Shown piece after piece: positions 1 through 9,578 of a stretch of 64,000 bases of DNA. Every line of letters starts with the position of its first letter. Positions within the stretch are counted from its first letter, which is position 1. This stretch comes from Stentor roeselii (lineage: Eukaryota; Ciliophora; Heterotrichea; Heterotrichida; Stentoridae). Below the pieces are notes generated by a model. It searched no databases. It saw only the letters and a list, made by a program, of their open reading frames with translations, and had not been told where the DNA came from. The stretch is taken from NCBI GenBank assembly GCA_006503475.1, contig RSEH01000002.1, positions 124,001-188,000 on the forward strand. Reading direction: 5' to 3'. A program made the position numbers and the translations under genes.

Positions 1-1
1 T

Positions 2-280
2 TTTGATAGCATCATTGTTACTGGAAGTTTTGATATGAATGGTAAAGTTTTATCTATAAATGAACAAGAAGTTATTTTCACTCTTGAGGGACATTTTGAC
101 TGGATCAGCACAATAGCAGTGCATGAAAAACTTAAACTCATTGTGACTGGAAGTGATGACAGGACGATAAAATTTTGGAATTACTCTGATCTGAAAGTGA
201 AGCGAAAGTCTTATGTTTGTGGGAATGCCTGGGATTATATGTGCTCGATGTTGAGTATCCTTACTAAAAATAAATCTTAG
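2..280 (+). CDS. WD40-repeat protein, 3' end only (cut by window start)
   Basis: The frame is open from base 2 to the TAG at 278-280, giving the last 92 residues. It reads a TGSFD motif, then a GHFDWI stretch, then a TGSDDRTIKFWN blade, which are hallmarks of WD40 beta-propellers. The order TGSFD ... H-x-D-W matches the family members at 2309-7521 and 20941-26454, so this is probably another member. It differs by having no visible C-terminal membrane segment or CaaX box: it ends TKNKS. The 5' part lies outside the window. Function unknown; a propeller scaffold is inferred. Confidence 0.7.
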   Translation, partial: FDSIIVTGSFDMNGKVLSINEQEVIFTLEGHFDWISTIAVHEKLKLIVTGSDDRTIKFWNYSDLKVKRKSYVCGNAWDYMCSMLSILTKNKS

Positions 281-460
281 CATTTCTCTAGTTAATAAAA
301 TTTTGATAAAGATTAATCTAAAATTTGCAAGAAAACAAAAATTCTATAAAAATCTAAATTTTTCATTTAATTTCCATATTCTTCCTCAAAGACTATCGAT
401 TTCTCCAAAACCTTCAAAAAATCCTAAAATTTTCCATCAAAAAATCCAAATTTTTATTTT

Positions 461-600
461 TCTTCAAATCTTTATCTTCCTTCAAATCTTTATCTTCCTT
501 CAAATCTTTGTCTTCCTTCAAAATCATTATCTTCCTTCAAATCTTTATCTTTCTTCAAATCTTTATCTTCCTTCAAAATCTTTATCTTCATTCATATCTT
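461..600. repeat. Degenerate 18-bp tandem repeat upstream of kinase gene
   Basis: About eight imperfect copies of an 18-base unit (atctttatcttccttcaa-like, strongly pyrimidine on the + strand) run up to a few bases before the kinase ATG at 607. The open frame running through it (FLQIFIFLQ repeats) is low complexity and is not taken as protein. The rest of 281-460 is A/T-rich with no gene seen. Confidence 0.75.
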
Positions 601-606
601 AATAAA

Positions 607-1896
607 ATGGAAAAAATCCAATTGAATCACCTCTTCAACTTCAATCAAATTTACTTCCGAAAAGGCGAAGTCGAGGTATCCAGCGCGATTCACTCATTAA
701 CAGGAAAAAAATACTGTATAAAAAAGCTATTCACCCCAACAATCCAAGAAGCAAACGAAAAATACAACGAAATCCTAATGATGAGCGTTCTGAATCATCC
801 AAACATAACCCGAATAAGAAGCTGCATCTTAAACGGAAGCACGAATCAAATCGATTCAGTTTTAATCATAATGGACTTCTACGAAGAAGGCGACTTAGAA
901 AGTCTAATAAAATTTCGAATAAAGTCAAAATCAAGATGGTCAGAACACGAGCTTCTGCGTTATTCACGTGAATTAATCGAGGCCTTGGCTTACATGCAAG
1001 GTCTCAACGTATGTCACAGAGATTTGAAGCCACAAAACATCTTCATCAAAGACTCTTCACTGAAAATCGGAGACCTGGGGTCTTCCAGGTCATTATCATA
1101 TAAAGCGCTTCGAGATGACTTTTCAATAACAGGGACTCCGCTTTACTTAAGTCCTGCTCTTCGACTGGCATATGCCAGGAGTTTAAATGGTGGAAGTTCG
1201 AATGTTAATCATAATCCTTTCAAGTCAGACGTGTTTTCTCTTGGACTTGTCTTGCTTTATATGGCGAGTCTTGAGGAAGTTAATAGTCTTGCTGTTGTTG
1301 AAGGTCTTCAACGTGAAATAAATAGAAGACTTGAGATTATTAGAGAAAATTATCCTGTTGTTTTTGAATTGATTAGAAATATGTTGGTTATTGAGGAAGA
1401 TCAAAGAGTTGATTTTTTGGAATGTTTTAAAATTTTAGAGAAATTTTTTGTTTTTTGTGAATTTTGTAGAGAGAAAAAAGTTTTTAATGAATGTTTGAAG
1501 AAAGTTGATAGGTTTTATTGTAAGGAATGCTTGCAGGCGGTTAATTTATTTGAAGTTGATAAATTGTGAGGTTTAGTTAGAATTTGCAAGAAAAATTGTG
1601 GATGTCGAATTGATGCTAGCTTAGAATGTGAATGTGAAAGTAACAGATGTTATATTTGCAAGTTAAAAAGGCATCAAAATTCTTGCTTGGAAAACCTTAA
1701 AGTTTGTGCTTTGGATAAATTTGTAACCGCTTTTCAATGCAACTGCGAAAGATATATCTCGCAGAACCAGGGCGAAGGCTTCTATGTATGCAATCAAGAT
1801 AATATTAAATTCTGTATTGTGTGCTTGAAGGTATATCATTCTCAGCAAAATCACGAGAGATGTAATATCTGGCTTGAACTAGGTTATCAAATTTAA
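607..1896 (+). CDS. NEK-like Ser/Thr protein kinase with Cys/His-rich C-terminal region
   Basis: Spliced product of 424 aa in two exons around the 15-nt intron 1566-1580. Residues about 10-310 form a kinase domain: candidate ATP lysine K39/K40, a DLESLIK stretch as in NEK kinases, HRDLKPQN at 137-144 and GDLG (DFG equivalent) at 155-158. The glycine loop is poor and the usual APE is SPA, so activity is likely but not certain. The last ~115 residues hold about 20 Cys plus His in CxxC-type pairs, suggesting a zinc-binding module of RING/IBR or B-box style; I cannot name the family. I chose the ATG at 607 because the frame upstream is simple repeat and the start has the local AATAAAATG context. 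Confidence 0.82.
1566..1580 (+). other. 15-nt spliceosomal intron
   Basis: gtgaggtttagttag: GT...AG with A six bases from the 3' end. It contains the in-frame TGA that would otherwise end the kinase frame. Removing it joins the kinase to a Cys-rich region that is open for another 105 codons in the same frame. Confidence 0.85.
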
Positions 1897-2308
1897 TTAG
1901 GTAAAAATAAAAATTGAATGGAACACTTTTAATTAATAAATCTTTAAAGTTGTATGTTTATACAGATCGATATCACTTGAATAATAATCTTCATCTTCCA
2001 ATTAAATTAGTATTAAAAATTTCCGGTTCACTTAAAATTTTGATGATTTTTGACTAATTTTTTTATAAATATACTGTTGAATCTTTAAGAGTAATTCTAT
2101 TTCGGTGATATTTATTAGATGATAATCTGCTTTATTTTACCATCAAATAATCTAATTGACTTAATTAACATTAAATAGCCATAAGAGCCTAAAACCTAAA
2201 ATAAATCTTGATTTACTCTTTCCTTAAACCTAAACTAATCCAATATAAAAAAATCTCCAAATCTTATAATTCCCCGAATCCAATAAACTAAAACCTAATC
2301 AATAATCC
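1897..2308. other. Intergenic, no gene seen
   Basis: A/T-rich DNA between a + strand gene and a - strand gene (convergent 3' ends). No open frame with coding character, RNA gene or clear repeat was seen. Confidence 0.6.
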
Positions 2309-3319
2309 TTATTTCACTAAAAAGTAAACCATTATCCCAATCAATCCAAGAATAATCAAAGTAGCTCCAGAACCAATAACAAATTTATAATTCCTTGGCA
2401 GATTTAAACTTGACTGACCTCCACTTACTCTCCTTTCCCCCTCCTTCTTCGCCTTAAACGTACAAATACAAAGAGTATCATCATCAGCAACACTAAAAAC
2501 AAATCCTCCTCCAGCCGTAACGCCTCTGACCCAATCACAATGATTCTCAAACTTCTCAACAACAATCTGACTCAAAGCATTCCAAACACAAACAGTCTGA
2601 TCAAAAGACCCAGTCACAATAAACTCTTCCAAGACCCAAATAGACTTAATCCTCGACTCATGAACAACGAAGCGAAAGACAAAATCTTGAGTCTTATAAT
2701 TAAATCCTATCAAATTTCCGCTATGATCTCCACAAATCAAGTTTTTTCCAATGTGAAATTTCATTGCCCAGACTTTTTCTTCTAGTTGTTTAGTCCAAAG
2801 TTGTTTATTTTCAGTGATTGAGAAAATTATTAGCGTGTTGTCGCTGTCGCATGATGCGATTATCTCTTCTTTCTTGTGAAGGTCGAATGATATTATTGGG
2901 GATTCGTGGGTGTAGATTGTTGAGGAATCTGGGGAATTCTCTGACCAGACTCGCACTGAACAGTCTTCTGAGGCGGAATAAAGGAAACTCTTGTTGAAGA
3001 CGAGACTTATTATGTTGTCTGTATGGCTTGTAAATACTTTTAGTGATTTTAATTCCAATGATAAAAGGATTATTATTGGAGTTGATGTTGAATCTTCGAG
3101 TCCTGAAGCCCAAAACTTGCCTTCGGCTCCTTCGGATAAGCTGTCGATTTGAATTACTTTTATGGTTTGAGTATGAGATATGTTTTCAAAGGGCGAATTT
3201 AATTTTAAAATTTTGTTCGAGTTGGTTCCGAGTATCAAGATGTTTTTGTTTTGTATATACAGAAGACACGATGATTTGCAGTCTTGAAGTTGTATTTTTC
3301 TCGAAGGGTTTTTCATCAT
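2309..3319 (-). CDS. Tail-anchored WD40 propeller protein (family member 2)
   Basis: Product of 336 aa. WD40-type blades fill most of it, with the family signatures LYSASEDCSVRVW, HESRIK and VTGSFDQTVCVWN followed by NHCDWVRGV. The C-terminus is one hydrophobic helix (about 22 residues, IGSGATLIILGLIGIMVYF) ending LVK, typical of a tail anchor that leaves the propeller in the cytosol. The start is placed at the first of two adjacent ATGs (3319/3316) because paralogues begin at this point; the frame extends further upstream only from a TTG. First of four same-strand family genes. Function unknown; membrane-bound scaffold inferred. Confidence 0.78.
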   Translation of the reverse strand: MMKNPSRKIQLQDCKSSCLLYIQNKNILILGTNSNKILKLNSPFENISHTQTIKVIQIDSLSEGAEGKFWASGLEDSTSTPIIILLSLELKSLKVFTSHTDNIISLVFNKSFLYSASEDCSVRVWSENSPDSSTIYTHESPIISFDLHKKEEIIASCDSDNTLIIFSITENKQLWTKQLEEKVWAMKFHIGKNLICGDHSGNLIGFNYKTQDFVFRFVVHESRIKSIWVLEEFIVTGSFDQTVCVWNALSQIVVEKFENHCDWVRGVTAGGGFVFSVADDDTLCICTFKAKKEGERRVSGGQSSLNLPRNYKFVIGSGATLIILGLIGIMVYFLVK

Positions 3320-3723
3320 TACAAATCCTAATAATAAATTCTGAAATGTAGACACAAAATAATTCAAAAAATTAATAGATTCAGCTATTTTGTATTGATT
3401 GATGATGAATATTTAGCTAATCTCATATATTTCCAGGGCTTAGAAACAATATTGAACAATTATTCAAGTAAAGATAATCTGATCAATTAAGTTTTTTAAC
3501 CTTAAGACATGACAGCCTTAATCAAAATAAATCAAGTTCCGATCAATTAAATCATCTTGAAAAATCATCAAAAAATTCAATTTACTCTTAAAAAGTAAAA
3601 GAATCATAAAAATCCTCTTAAAACAATTCTATCCAAATAACAAATATTTAATCAAATCAAGTTCAATTAATTTTCACAGTTATTTCTATATCCCTGAAAA
3701 GATAAAAAATCCAAAAATTATAT
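3320..3723. other. Intergenic between WD40 genes
   Basis: About 400 bases of A/T-rich sequence separating two same-strand family genes. No gene, RNA or repeat recognised; it must hold the promoter of the 2309-3319 gene and the 3' end signals of the one at 3724. Confidence 0.55.
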
Positions 3724-4731
3724 CTAAGAACTACTAATTATTAGATAAATAACCAAAACTACTATAGCCATTCCAAGAAACCCTAAACCTCCTGCAATTT
3801 TCGGATTTTCTTTAAATTTTATCACAGTAACATCCCAGCATCCTCGCTGTTTATTTTCAACCATAAGAAAAGTATTCACACAAATCGTCTTATCATCAGA
3901 GCCACTAAAAGCAAAACGATCATTTGCACAAACACATCTAACCCAATCCGAGTGTTCTTGAATAACATTCACATTATCAATATCATTCAAATTCCTAACA
4001 CAAACCTTTTGATCAAACGATCCAGTGATAATAAAATCCCCAGCGACCCAAATCGTCTTAATCCTAGACTCATGAGCATTGATTCGAAACTCTTCCCTTT
4101 TATTTCTGAAGTTCAACCCAGTCAAATTCCCAACATGATCTCCAAAGACAATCAAATATTTTCCAGGTACAAACTTCATACTCCAGATTTTATCTTCTAA
4201 AGTTTTATTCCAAACTTCTCGATTTTCCATCAACGAGAAGACTTTTAAGTTGTTGTCAGTGTCAGAAGATGCGAGGTGCTGTGAAAAAGTATCAAAGGCG
4301 AATGATATGATTGGAGTGCTGTGGGTGTAAAGAGTGTCTCCTACTGTTGAGGACTGGGACCATGCCTTCACGGTGGAGTCTTCTGAACTCGAGTAAAGCG
4401 AACCGTCGTGGAAAGCCAGGCTGATGACTGTGTCTGAATGGCCTTTAAATGACTTTAACACGTTTAGGTCCTTTGAGAATAAAAATATTCGGATGTCGTC
4501 TAAAAGGTTGGATGAACCTGAAGCCCAGAATCTTCCTGAACCTCCTTCGGAAAGGCATTCGATTTGGCTTAGGTCTGTTTCTTTTGATTGAGAGATTTCG
4601 GTGTAGGGAGAATCGATTCTTAGAAGGATTTTGTCGTTTGTACCTACTATTAGGCAGTCTGATGGATTTAAAATCAACATGCTCAAGGGGGAAAGATTTG
4701 GAAGAGGGATTCTGGATGAGAGTTTATTCAT
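3724..4731 (-). CDS. Tail-anchored WD40 propeller protein (family member 3)
   Basis: 335 aa. Blades show LYSSSEDSTVKAW, GDHVGNLTG, HESRIKTIW and ITGSFDQKVCVRN followed by HSDWVRCV, in the same order and spacing as the neighbour at 2309. The protein ends with a single hydrophobic segment (GLGFLGMAIVVLVIYLI) and ISSS, so it looks tail-anchored. Start at an ATG preceded by an A-run (ATAAAAAAAATG). Expected to be cytosol-facing. Partner and membrane unknown. Confidence 0.8.
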   Translation of the reverse strand: MNKLSSRIPLPNLSPLSMLILNPSDCLIVGTNDKILLRIDSPYTEISQSKETDLSQIECLSEGGSGRFWASGSSNLLDDIRIFLFSKDLNVLKSFKGHSDTVISLAFHDGSLYSSSEDSTVKAWSQSSTVGDTLYTHSTPIISFAFDTFSQHLASSDTDNNLKVFSLMENREVWNKTLEDKIWSMKFVPGKYLIVFGDHVGNLTGLNFRNKREEFRINAHESRIKTIWVAGDFIITGSFDQKVCVRNLNDIDNVNVIQEHSDWVRCVCANDRFAFSGSDDKTICVNTFLMVENKQRGCWDVTVIKFKENPKIAGGLGFLGMAIVVLVIYLIISSS

Positions 4732-4985
4732 TTTTTTTATGGATGGGTTTTTTTTTGGGAATTGTAGACTCTTGAAATTTAAGGGGTTTTTTTAGGATTG
4801 GGAAATGAATGTGAGAATGTGAGAATGTAGAGCGGTGGATTTAAGGAGATTAAATTTTGAATTGAGGGTTTCGTTGAGATTAGCTGATTTTTTATTATCT
4901 TAAAATCAAGGAAAGCGCATAAACTGAGTGAGCTAAATATGTTATAAATCTTAAACTTTTAAAACTCAAACAAACTTTAACAACT

Positions 4986-5936
4986 CTAGGAATAATTTAA
5001 TATATTGTAAAATATCCCACTTAAAAGTAGAGTTATCAAAATGACAACCCAAGATGGTATATTTTTTGTGAAAATAAACTCATTAACAACAAGAGAGTTA
5101 TCATCAGAAACACTAAAAACATATTTATCACTCGAGCAAACCCCTCTAACCCAGTCATCATGATCTTCAAAATTTTCAACCCTTTCATAATCCTCAGCAT
5201 TCCAAATACAAACCCTCTGATCAAAAGATCCAGTAATGATAAAATCGCCATTAATCCAAATAGACTTAATTCTAGATTCATGAACATTTCTGCTGAATTT
5301 CTTCTCTTTTTCAACATAATTGATCACTATTATGCTTCCATTATGATTTCCACAAATAATCAAGTCTTTTGAATGAAAAAATTTTAAACTCCAGACCTTT
5401 TCTTCTAAGTTGCTTTGCAAAAGAATCTTTTTTTCGTTTATTGAAAAAACTTTTAAATTTTTTTCATTGTCTGATGTTGCTACGATTTCTGAGGTTTTTT
5501 TCATATCAAATGCGATTATTGAGGAATCATGGGTGTATAAAGTCGTTCCTTTTGATGATGTTTCTGACCAGACTATCACAGTATTGTCTTGGGATGCTGA
5601 GTAGAGATAGCTTGAAATGAAGCACATGCCGATTACAGAATCTGAGTGGCCTTTGAGTTTTTTAAGGGTTTTAAGATCTGAGGAGAACAAAATGATTGTT
5701 ATGTCACCTAATTCATCAGGGCCTGAACCCCAAAACTTTTTATTTCCACCTTCTGTTAAACATTCAATCTTCTGGATTTCAAGTTCTTTAGATTCTGAAA
5801 TCCTTGAGTAAGGATAATCAATTCTTAAGATAATGTTGATATTTGTTCCGATAATTAAGCTGTTTTCTGAAGATGAAATTATTATGAGACATAAAGGTTT
5901 AAGATCACCCAGTTTTAGTTTTGACTTACCAGACAT
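4986..5936 (-). CDS. Tail-anchored WD40 propeller protein (family member 4)
   Basis: 316 aa starting MSGKSKLK; the ATG at 5936 has the AATAATG context and matches the paralogues' N-termini, whereas the frame further upstream has only a TTG. Family signatures: LYSASQDNTVIVW, CGNHNGS, HESRIKSIW, ITGSFDQRVCIWN and HDDWVRGV. The last ~20 residues (SWVVILITLLLSGIFYNIL) form one hydrophobic segment, so tail anchoring is inferred. Propeller length is about 290 residues, short for seven full blades, so the propeller may be compact or carry degenerate blades. Confidence 0.8.
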   Translation of the reverse strand: MSGKSKLKLGDLKPLCLIIISSSENSLIIGTNINIILRIDYPYSRISESKELEIQKIECLTEGGNKKFWGSGPDELGDITIILFSSDLKTLKKLKGHSDSVIGMCFISSYLYSASQDNTVIVWSETSSKGTTLYTHDSSIIAFDMKKTSEIVATSDNEKNLKVFSINEKKILLQSNLEEKVWSLKFFHSKDLIICGNHNGSIIVINYVEKEKKFSRNVHESRIKSIWINGDFIITGSFDQRVCIWNAEDYERVENFEDHDDWVRGVCSSDKYVFSVSDDNSLVVNEFIFTKNIPSWVVILITLLLSGIFYNILNYS

Positions 5937-5945
5937 TATTAACAA

Positions 5946-6396
5946 ATTATTCAGAGATGAGAGATTTTATTAAAATTTCTATTTCATAGAATATCTATAT
6001 CTTGAAGTATATTATTGTAGATCAAATATTAGTTTTATATTCTCTTGTCATAAAAAAATTATTAATAAATACAAATCTAGTAAGTTATTTTAGAAAAAAA
6101 GATTTGTTTGATAAGAAAGATTAGAAAGCTATTACTATTATATTCTAGGTTTTTTCAATCTGAAACTTATAATCAACTCATACAAAGATTTTTATCAAAA
6201 AGTGAATCTTTAATATTGGATGTACCTCTATTAAAGCCAGAAGATATCAAAGAGTCTTATAATCAATAAAATCAATTCTTATCAAACTTTAAAATCACTG
6301 ATTTTCAATTTCCTAAAATTTTCCCTAACACCATACACCCTAATTCCTAAATAATCAACCCAAATTAATTCAATCCATTCACGATTTACAACTAAT
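5946..6396. other. Intergenic between WD40 genes
   Basis: About 450 bases, A/T-rich. No open frame of coding quality, tRNA or repeat noticed. Confidence 0.55.
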
Positions 6397-7521
6397 TCAA
6401 GAAAACCCAAAAAACACTAAAATCCCTATCAACCCAGTCAAAAGTAAAGATCCTCCAACAACACTCGCAGCTTTTGTATTCCTAAAGTTTCCATTCTCTC
6501 TCTCACAACGATCCTCAAAATTCTGAGTACTATGAATATCAAGCAAGTCCTCATGATAGCTCTGACTTCTAACCTTAACATCATCCAAACTGGCATAAAC
6601 ACTATTCCAACTCTTTCTTTCACTTTCCTGATTTTTCACCTTAACCTTCTTAAAATTGAATTGAAGAGCAACAACAGCCGAGTCATCACCTCCACTGAAA
6701 ATAAAATCATCAGAAGAAGAAACCGTTCTAATCCAATCATTATGATTCTCAAAGCAAGCAACTACAGTCCTTTTCGAACTATCCCAAACTCCAACGCGAC
6801 TATCAAAAGACCCAGTCACAATAAACCTTCCCTGCATGCAAATTCCACGAATTCTCGAGTCATGAACCTTAACCATAAACTCCTTCTTCCTTTTCTCAAA
6901 GTCAAGTCCAATCAAATTCCCGCTGTGGTCTCCACAAACAAGAAAAGATTTCGATTCAAGAAATTTCAAACTCCAGATTTTTTCATCTAAAGTAAAAGTC
7001 CACAACTCATGAGAATCTTTGAGAGAAAAGAGTTTTAAAATATTGTCAGAGTCACAAGACGCTATCATTTCAGTCTTTTCTTTGAAGTCGAATGCGATGA
7101 CTGGAGAGTCATGAAGGTAAAGATTTAAACCTTTAGAAGAAGACTCTGGCCACATTTTAATTGAACGGTCTTCTGAGGCTGAATAGAGAACTCCTGATTT
7201 AAAGGCTAGTCCGATGACTGTGTCGTTGTGACCTGGTAATTTTTGGAGGGTTTCTAAGGATGATGAGTAGAGGATGATTAGGATTTCATTGGAAGCTGTG
7301 AAGGAACCTGAAGCCCAGAACTTTCCGGAAGCTGCTTCAGTCATTGACTCGATTTGGTTGATGTCTGACTTTTTTGAATCTGAGACTTTGGTGTAAGGAG
7401 GAAGGATTTTGAATAGCTTTTGAGAATCAGTCCCGATGATAAGTGCCTGATTACTTTTTAGGTAAAGGAGGCAATGTACTTTGACATCACCTAAAGAAAC
7501 AACAGCAGGATCATCAGCCAT
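6397..7521 (-). CDS. Tail-anchored WD40 propeller protein with spacer (family member 5)
   Basis: 374 aa. Propeller signatures: LYSASEDRSIKMW, CGDHSGNLIG, HDSRIRGI, VTGSFDSRVGVWD and HNDWIRTV. Unlike its three downstream neighbours it has a spacer of about 70 charged/polar residues after the propeller, then a single C-terminal hydrophobic segment (VVGGSLLLTGLIGILVFFG) ending FS. The spacer would hold the propeller away from the membrane. Start ATG lies in a TATAATG context. Function unknown. Confidence 0.8.
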   Translation of the reverse strand: MADDPAVVSLGDVKVHCLLYLKSNQALIIGTDSQKLFKILPPYTKVSDSKKSDINQIESMTEAASGKFWASGSFTASNEILIILYSSSLETLQKLPGHNDTVIGLAFKSGVLYSASEDRSIKMWPESSSKGLNLYLHDSPVIAFDFKEKTEMIASCDSDNILKLFSLKDSHELWTFTLDEKIWSLKFLESKSFLVCGDHSGNLIGLDFEKRKKEFMVKVHDSRIRGICMQGRFIVTGSFDSRVGVWDSSKRTVVACFENHNDWIRTVSSSDDFIFSGGDDSAVVALQFNFKKVKVKNQESERKSWNSVYASLDDVKVRSQSYHEDLLDIHSTQNFEDRCERENGNFRNTKAASVVGGSLLLTGLIGILVFFGFS

Positions 7522-7597
7522 TATAATTTTACCAAATAATAAAAAAATTTTGATATAATTTTAATGATGAACATAAAATCTTTAAATCATTAGAAGC

Positions 7598-8233
7598 TTA
7601 AGCTTCTTTTTTCTTTGTACTTTTTTTTCCCTTTTTTGGTTTTCGGATTAAGACGGGTCGATCTGGAGGTTTTTCACAAAAATCAAGAAACTTGCAGATC
7701 TCTTCTTTTAAGGCAAAAAGACGGAATTTCGGCTTTTTAAGCTGAAAAATCCTGACACCTCTTCCCATTAAGCCAGTCATAATCGAGCCTCCCATCAAAG
7801 AATAGTTTCTTCCAAAGCTCCTATCAGCACATCCGACATCATAAAAATATTTGCAAGCTTTTTTCGAATACTGGTTCATCGAATCCATTAAAAATTTCTC
7901 AACCAGTCCTTTTTTGTATCCATTCGGAAAGTCCTTCCAAGGTTTTCCATCTTTTTCAGCTAAAAAGTTGAAAAGTTTTAATAAAGTTTCAACTCTTTGT
8001 TTTTTAATTTTTTTAAAAGACCGAAAAGCGGTTTGAATGAGTTTTATGTTTTTTTGCCATCGATGCATCAACAAAAACAACAAGTTTAACTGAAGAATAC
8101 TTTTCACTGATTTTTGTAAAGTTTTCTGGAATTTCGACCTTTTGTGAAGAGCGAGTCGCAAAAAAGGATGTGCCAAGCCGATGATGTTTCTAAAAGCAAT
8201 GTTTTTTCGGATTTTTCTCGCTTTTAACAGCAT
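7598..8233 (-). CDS. Lysine-rich protein, probably the C-terminal part of the upstream gene
   Basis: 211 aa, strongly basic, ending in KKGKKSTKKKEA. No domain recognised. The ATG at 8233 lacks the ATAAATG-type context of other genes here, and only five bases separate it from the stop of the gene at 8239. Removing a 14-nt GT...AG segment (8300-8313) would join the two frames into one 454-aa product with no stop. I think one gene is more likely than two, but 14 nt would be shorter than every other intron in the window, so this stays open. Confidence 0.5.
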   Translation of the reverse strand: MLLKARKIRKNIAFRNIIGLAHPFLRLALHKRSKFQKTLQKSVKSILQLNLLFLLMHRWQKNIKLIQTAFRSFKKIKKQRVETLLKLFNFLAEKDGKPWKDFPNGYKKGLVEKFLMDSMNQYSKKACKYFYDVGCADRSFGRNYSLMGGSIMTGLMGRGVRIFQLKKPKFRLFALKEEICKFLDFCEKPPDRPVLIRKPKKGKKSTKKKEA

Positions 8234-8238
8234 TTTTC

Positions 8239-8976
8239 CTAGAACTGAGGAAACAGCGAAAAGCCAACTGAGGAGAAAACTTGATCGAGTCTTGAGTTTC
8301 TAAATATTTTCACCTTTTTTAAAGTGATACGCAGGTAAACTGTTGATGAAAGGCTTAGAAATGATAGAAAAACTGTGAAATTTTTTATAAATTCTTTGTT
8401 GTTTCTTTTTAAATCTTGCTTTACTCGGTGATTCACACTTTCCATGAACTTTAAACGACTTTTTCGCTGTTTTTTTAACTTTTCTTTCTGGTGAAGGTCT
8501 TGGAAGATTTGAATTTTTGTGTTGTGATTTTGGACGAATTCTGGACTTTTGCAGGTTTTGTTTGATTTTTTGTTCTTTTCGATGAAATCTGGAGTTTTGC
8601 AACCTCGACGAGTGCTTCGGGAGGACCTGCATGGACTTAAAAAAAAACCTGAACTTGGGACAAGCTGTGGAGTGGTTGGGCGGCTTATGTTGTAACAGCC
8701 TGGACCTAGCTTTTCTGATACTGTTAGGACTGGCCGGGTCATTCTTGTAGGTTTAAAGTTTTTACTAGACTTGACTCTAATCTTTAGATAGTCCATTGCA
8801 TTTAAAAACTCATTGGTCAGCATCTTAACACCCCGAGCATTAGACTTCTGCGAGTTGGACCTTCGATGAAGGTCCTGAAGAATCGAATCCGCCTGCTTGA
8901 CAAGTTCCACACAATGTTTAGTCGGACTTTTCGGTAGAATCAATTCCAGCTGATTACCCTCTCTTCCAAACTGCAT
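8239..8976 (-). CDS. Basic protein with a GPGCYN motif, unknown
   Basis: 245 aa as read. Residues near 90-95 read KLGPGCYN, like the PG-rich repeat of sperm-tail/axonemal STPGR proteins, which would fit a ciliate microtubule-associated role (weak inference from one motif). The middle is rich in Lys, Ser, Arg and Gln. The last ~40 residues (FLSFLSLSSTVYL ... SLFPQF) look unlike the rest and may be out-of-frame or intron-affected; see the candidate fusion with 7598-8233. The start ATG at 8976 is 10 bases after the stop of the preceding gene on the same strand. Confidence 0.5.
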   Translation of the reverse strand: MQFGREGNQLELILPKSPTKHCVELVKQADSILQDLHRRSNSQKSNARGVKMLTNEFLNAMDYLKIRVKSSKNFKPTRMTRPVLTVSEKLGPGCYNISRPTTPQLVPSSGFFLSPCRSSRSTRRGCKTPDFIEKNKKSNKTCKSPEFVQNHNTKIQIFQDLHQKEKLKKQRKSRLKFMESVNHRVKQDLKRNNKEFIKNFTVFLSFLSLSSTVYLRITLKKVKIFRNSRLDQVFSSVGFSLFPQF

Positions 8977-8986
8977 AATTATCTAC

Positions 8987-9454
8987 TTACGATCTTTTCT
9001 TCAACTTTTTAAAAGCTGCAAAAGTGATAATTCCAGCAACAGTGAGTCCTCCAATCACGTATTTATTGTGAATAGCGAGTTCTTTAGCCTTGTCTAAATA
9101 TGTGTTGATTCCTTTCTTTTCCTCTACTTTCGGTTCAGGCCTCACCTCAATTTCACCAGAGCCATGAATTGAGTTCCTTTCATCATCACTCGACGAGCTT
9201 TCCGAGTATTTTTCATCCCGCTTTAAATTTTCATGATTTTCTTCAGACCCTAACTTTTCGTGGCTTTCTTTTTTTGCATCTTCGACGTGAATGTTCACTG
9301 AATGGACTTCTGGATGACCGTGTTTTTCCTCTTTGATTGAAGTTGCTTCTTTAGATGATTCGGAAGAATGGCTTGATTTGGAATGTTCTGCACTTTCGAC
9401 TGACTCGACTAAAGCAGCGGACTCAAGTCCTGAGACCTCATCTTTCGCTGACAT
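8987..9454 (-). CDS. Acidic Ser/Glu-rich tail-anchored protein, unknown
   Basis: 155 aa. Residues 1-120 are low-complexity, rich in Ser, Glu, His and Lys and likely disordered. A single hydrophobic segment near 132-148 (YVIGGLTVAGIITFAAF) is followed by KKLKKRS. This is the layout of a tail-anchored protein; a basic tail after the helix often favours mitochondrial or peroxisomal membranes, which is only a hint. Start context ATAATAAAAATG. It is divergent from the PDI-like gene across a 124-base shared upstream region. No family recognised. Confidence 0.65.
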   Translation of the reverse strand: MSAKDEVSGLESAALVESVESAEHSKSSHSSESSKEATSIKEEKHGHPEVHSVNIHVEDAKKESHEKLGSEENHENLKRDEKYSESSSSDDERNSIHGSGEIEVRPEPKVEEKKGINTYLDKAKELAIHNKYVIGGLTVAGIITFAAFKKLKKRS

Positions 9455-9578
9455 TTTTATTATCAGATAGGCGAAGATGTCATGAGTTGTCTTAAGGTGT
9501 TCAAAAACCTGGAATAAAAATAAGTCAAATAATGAAAATTCGAATAGAAAAAATCACTTTTTAATCATTTAGATAAAA

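Noticed and set aside
508-606. Upstream extension of the kinase frame (FLQIFIFLQ repeats)
   Set aside because: It is read through a simple DNA repeat, has no protein character, and a good start context lies at 607.
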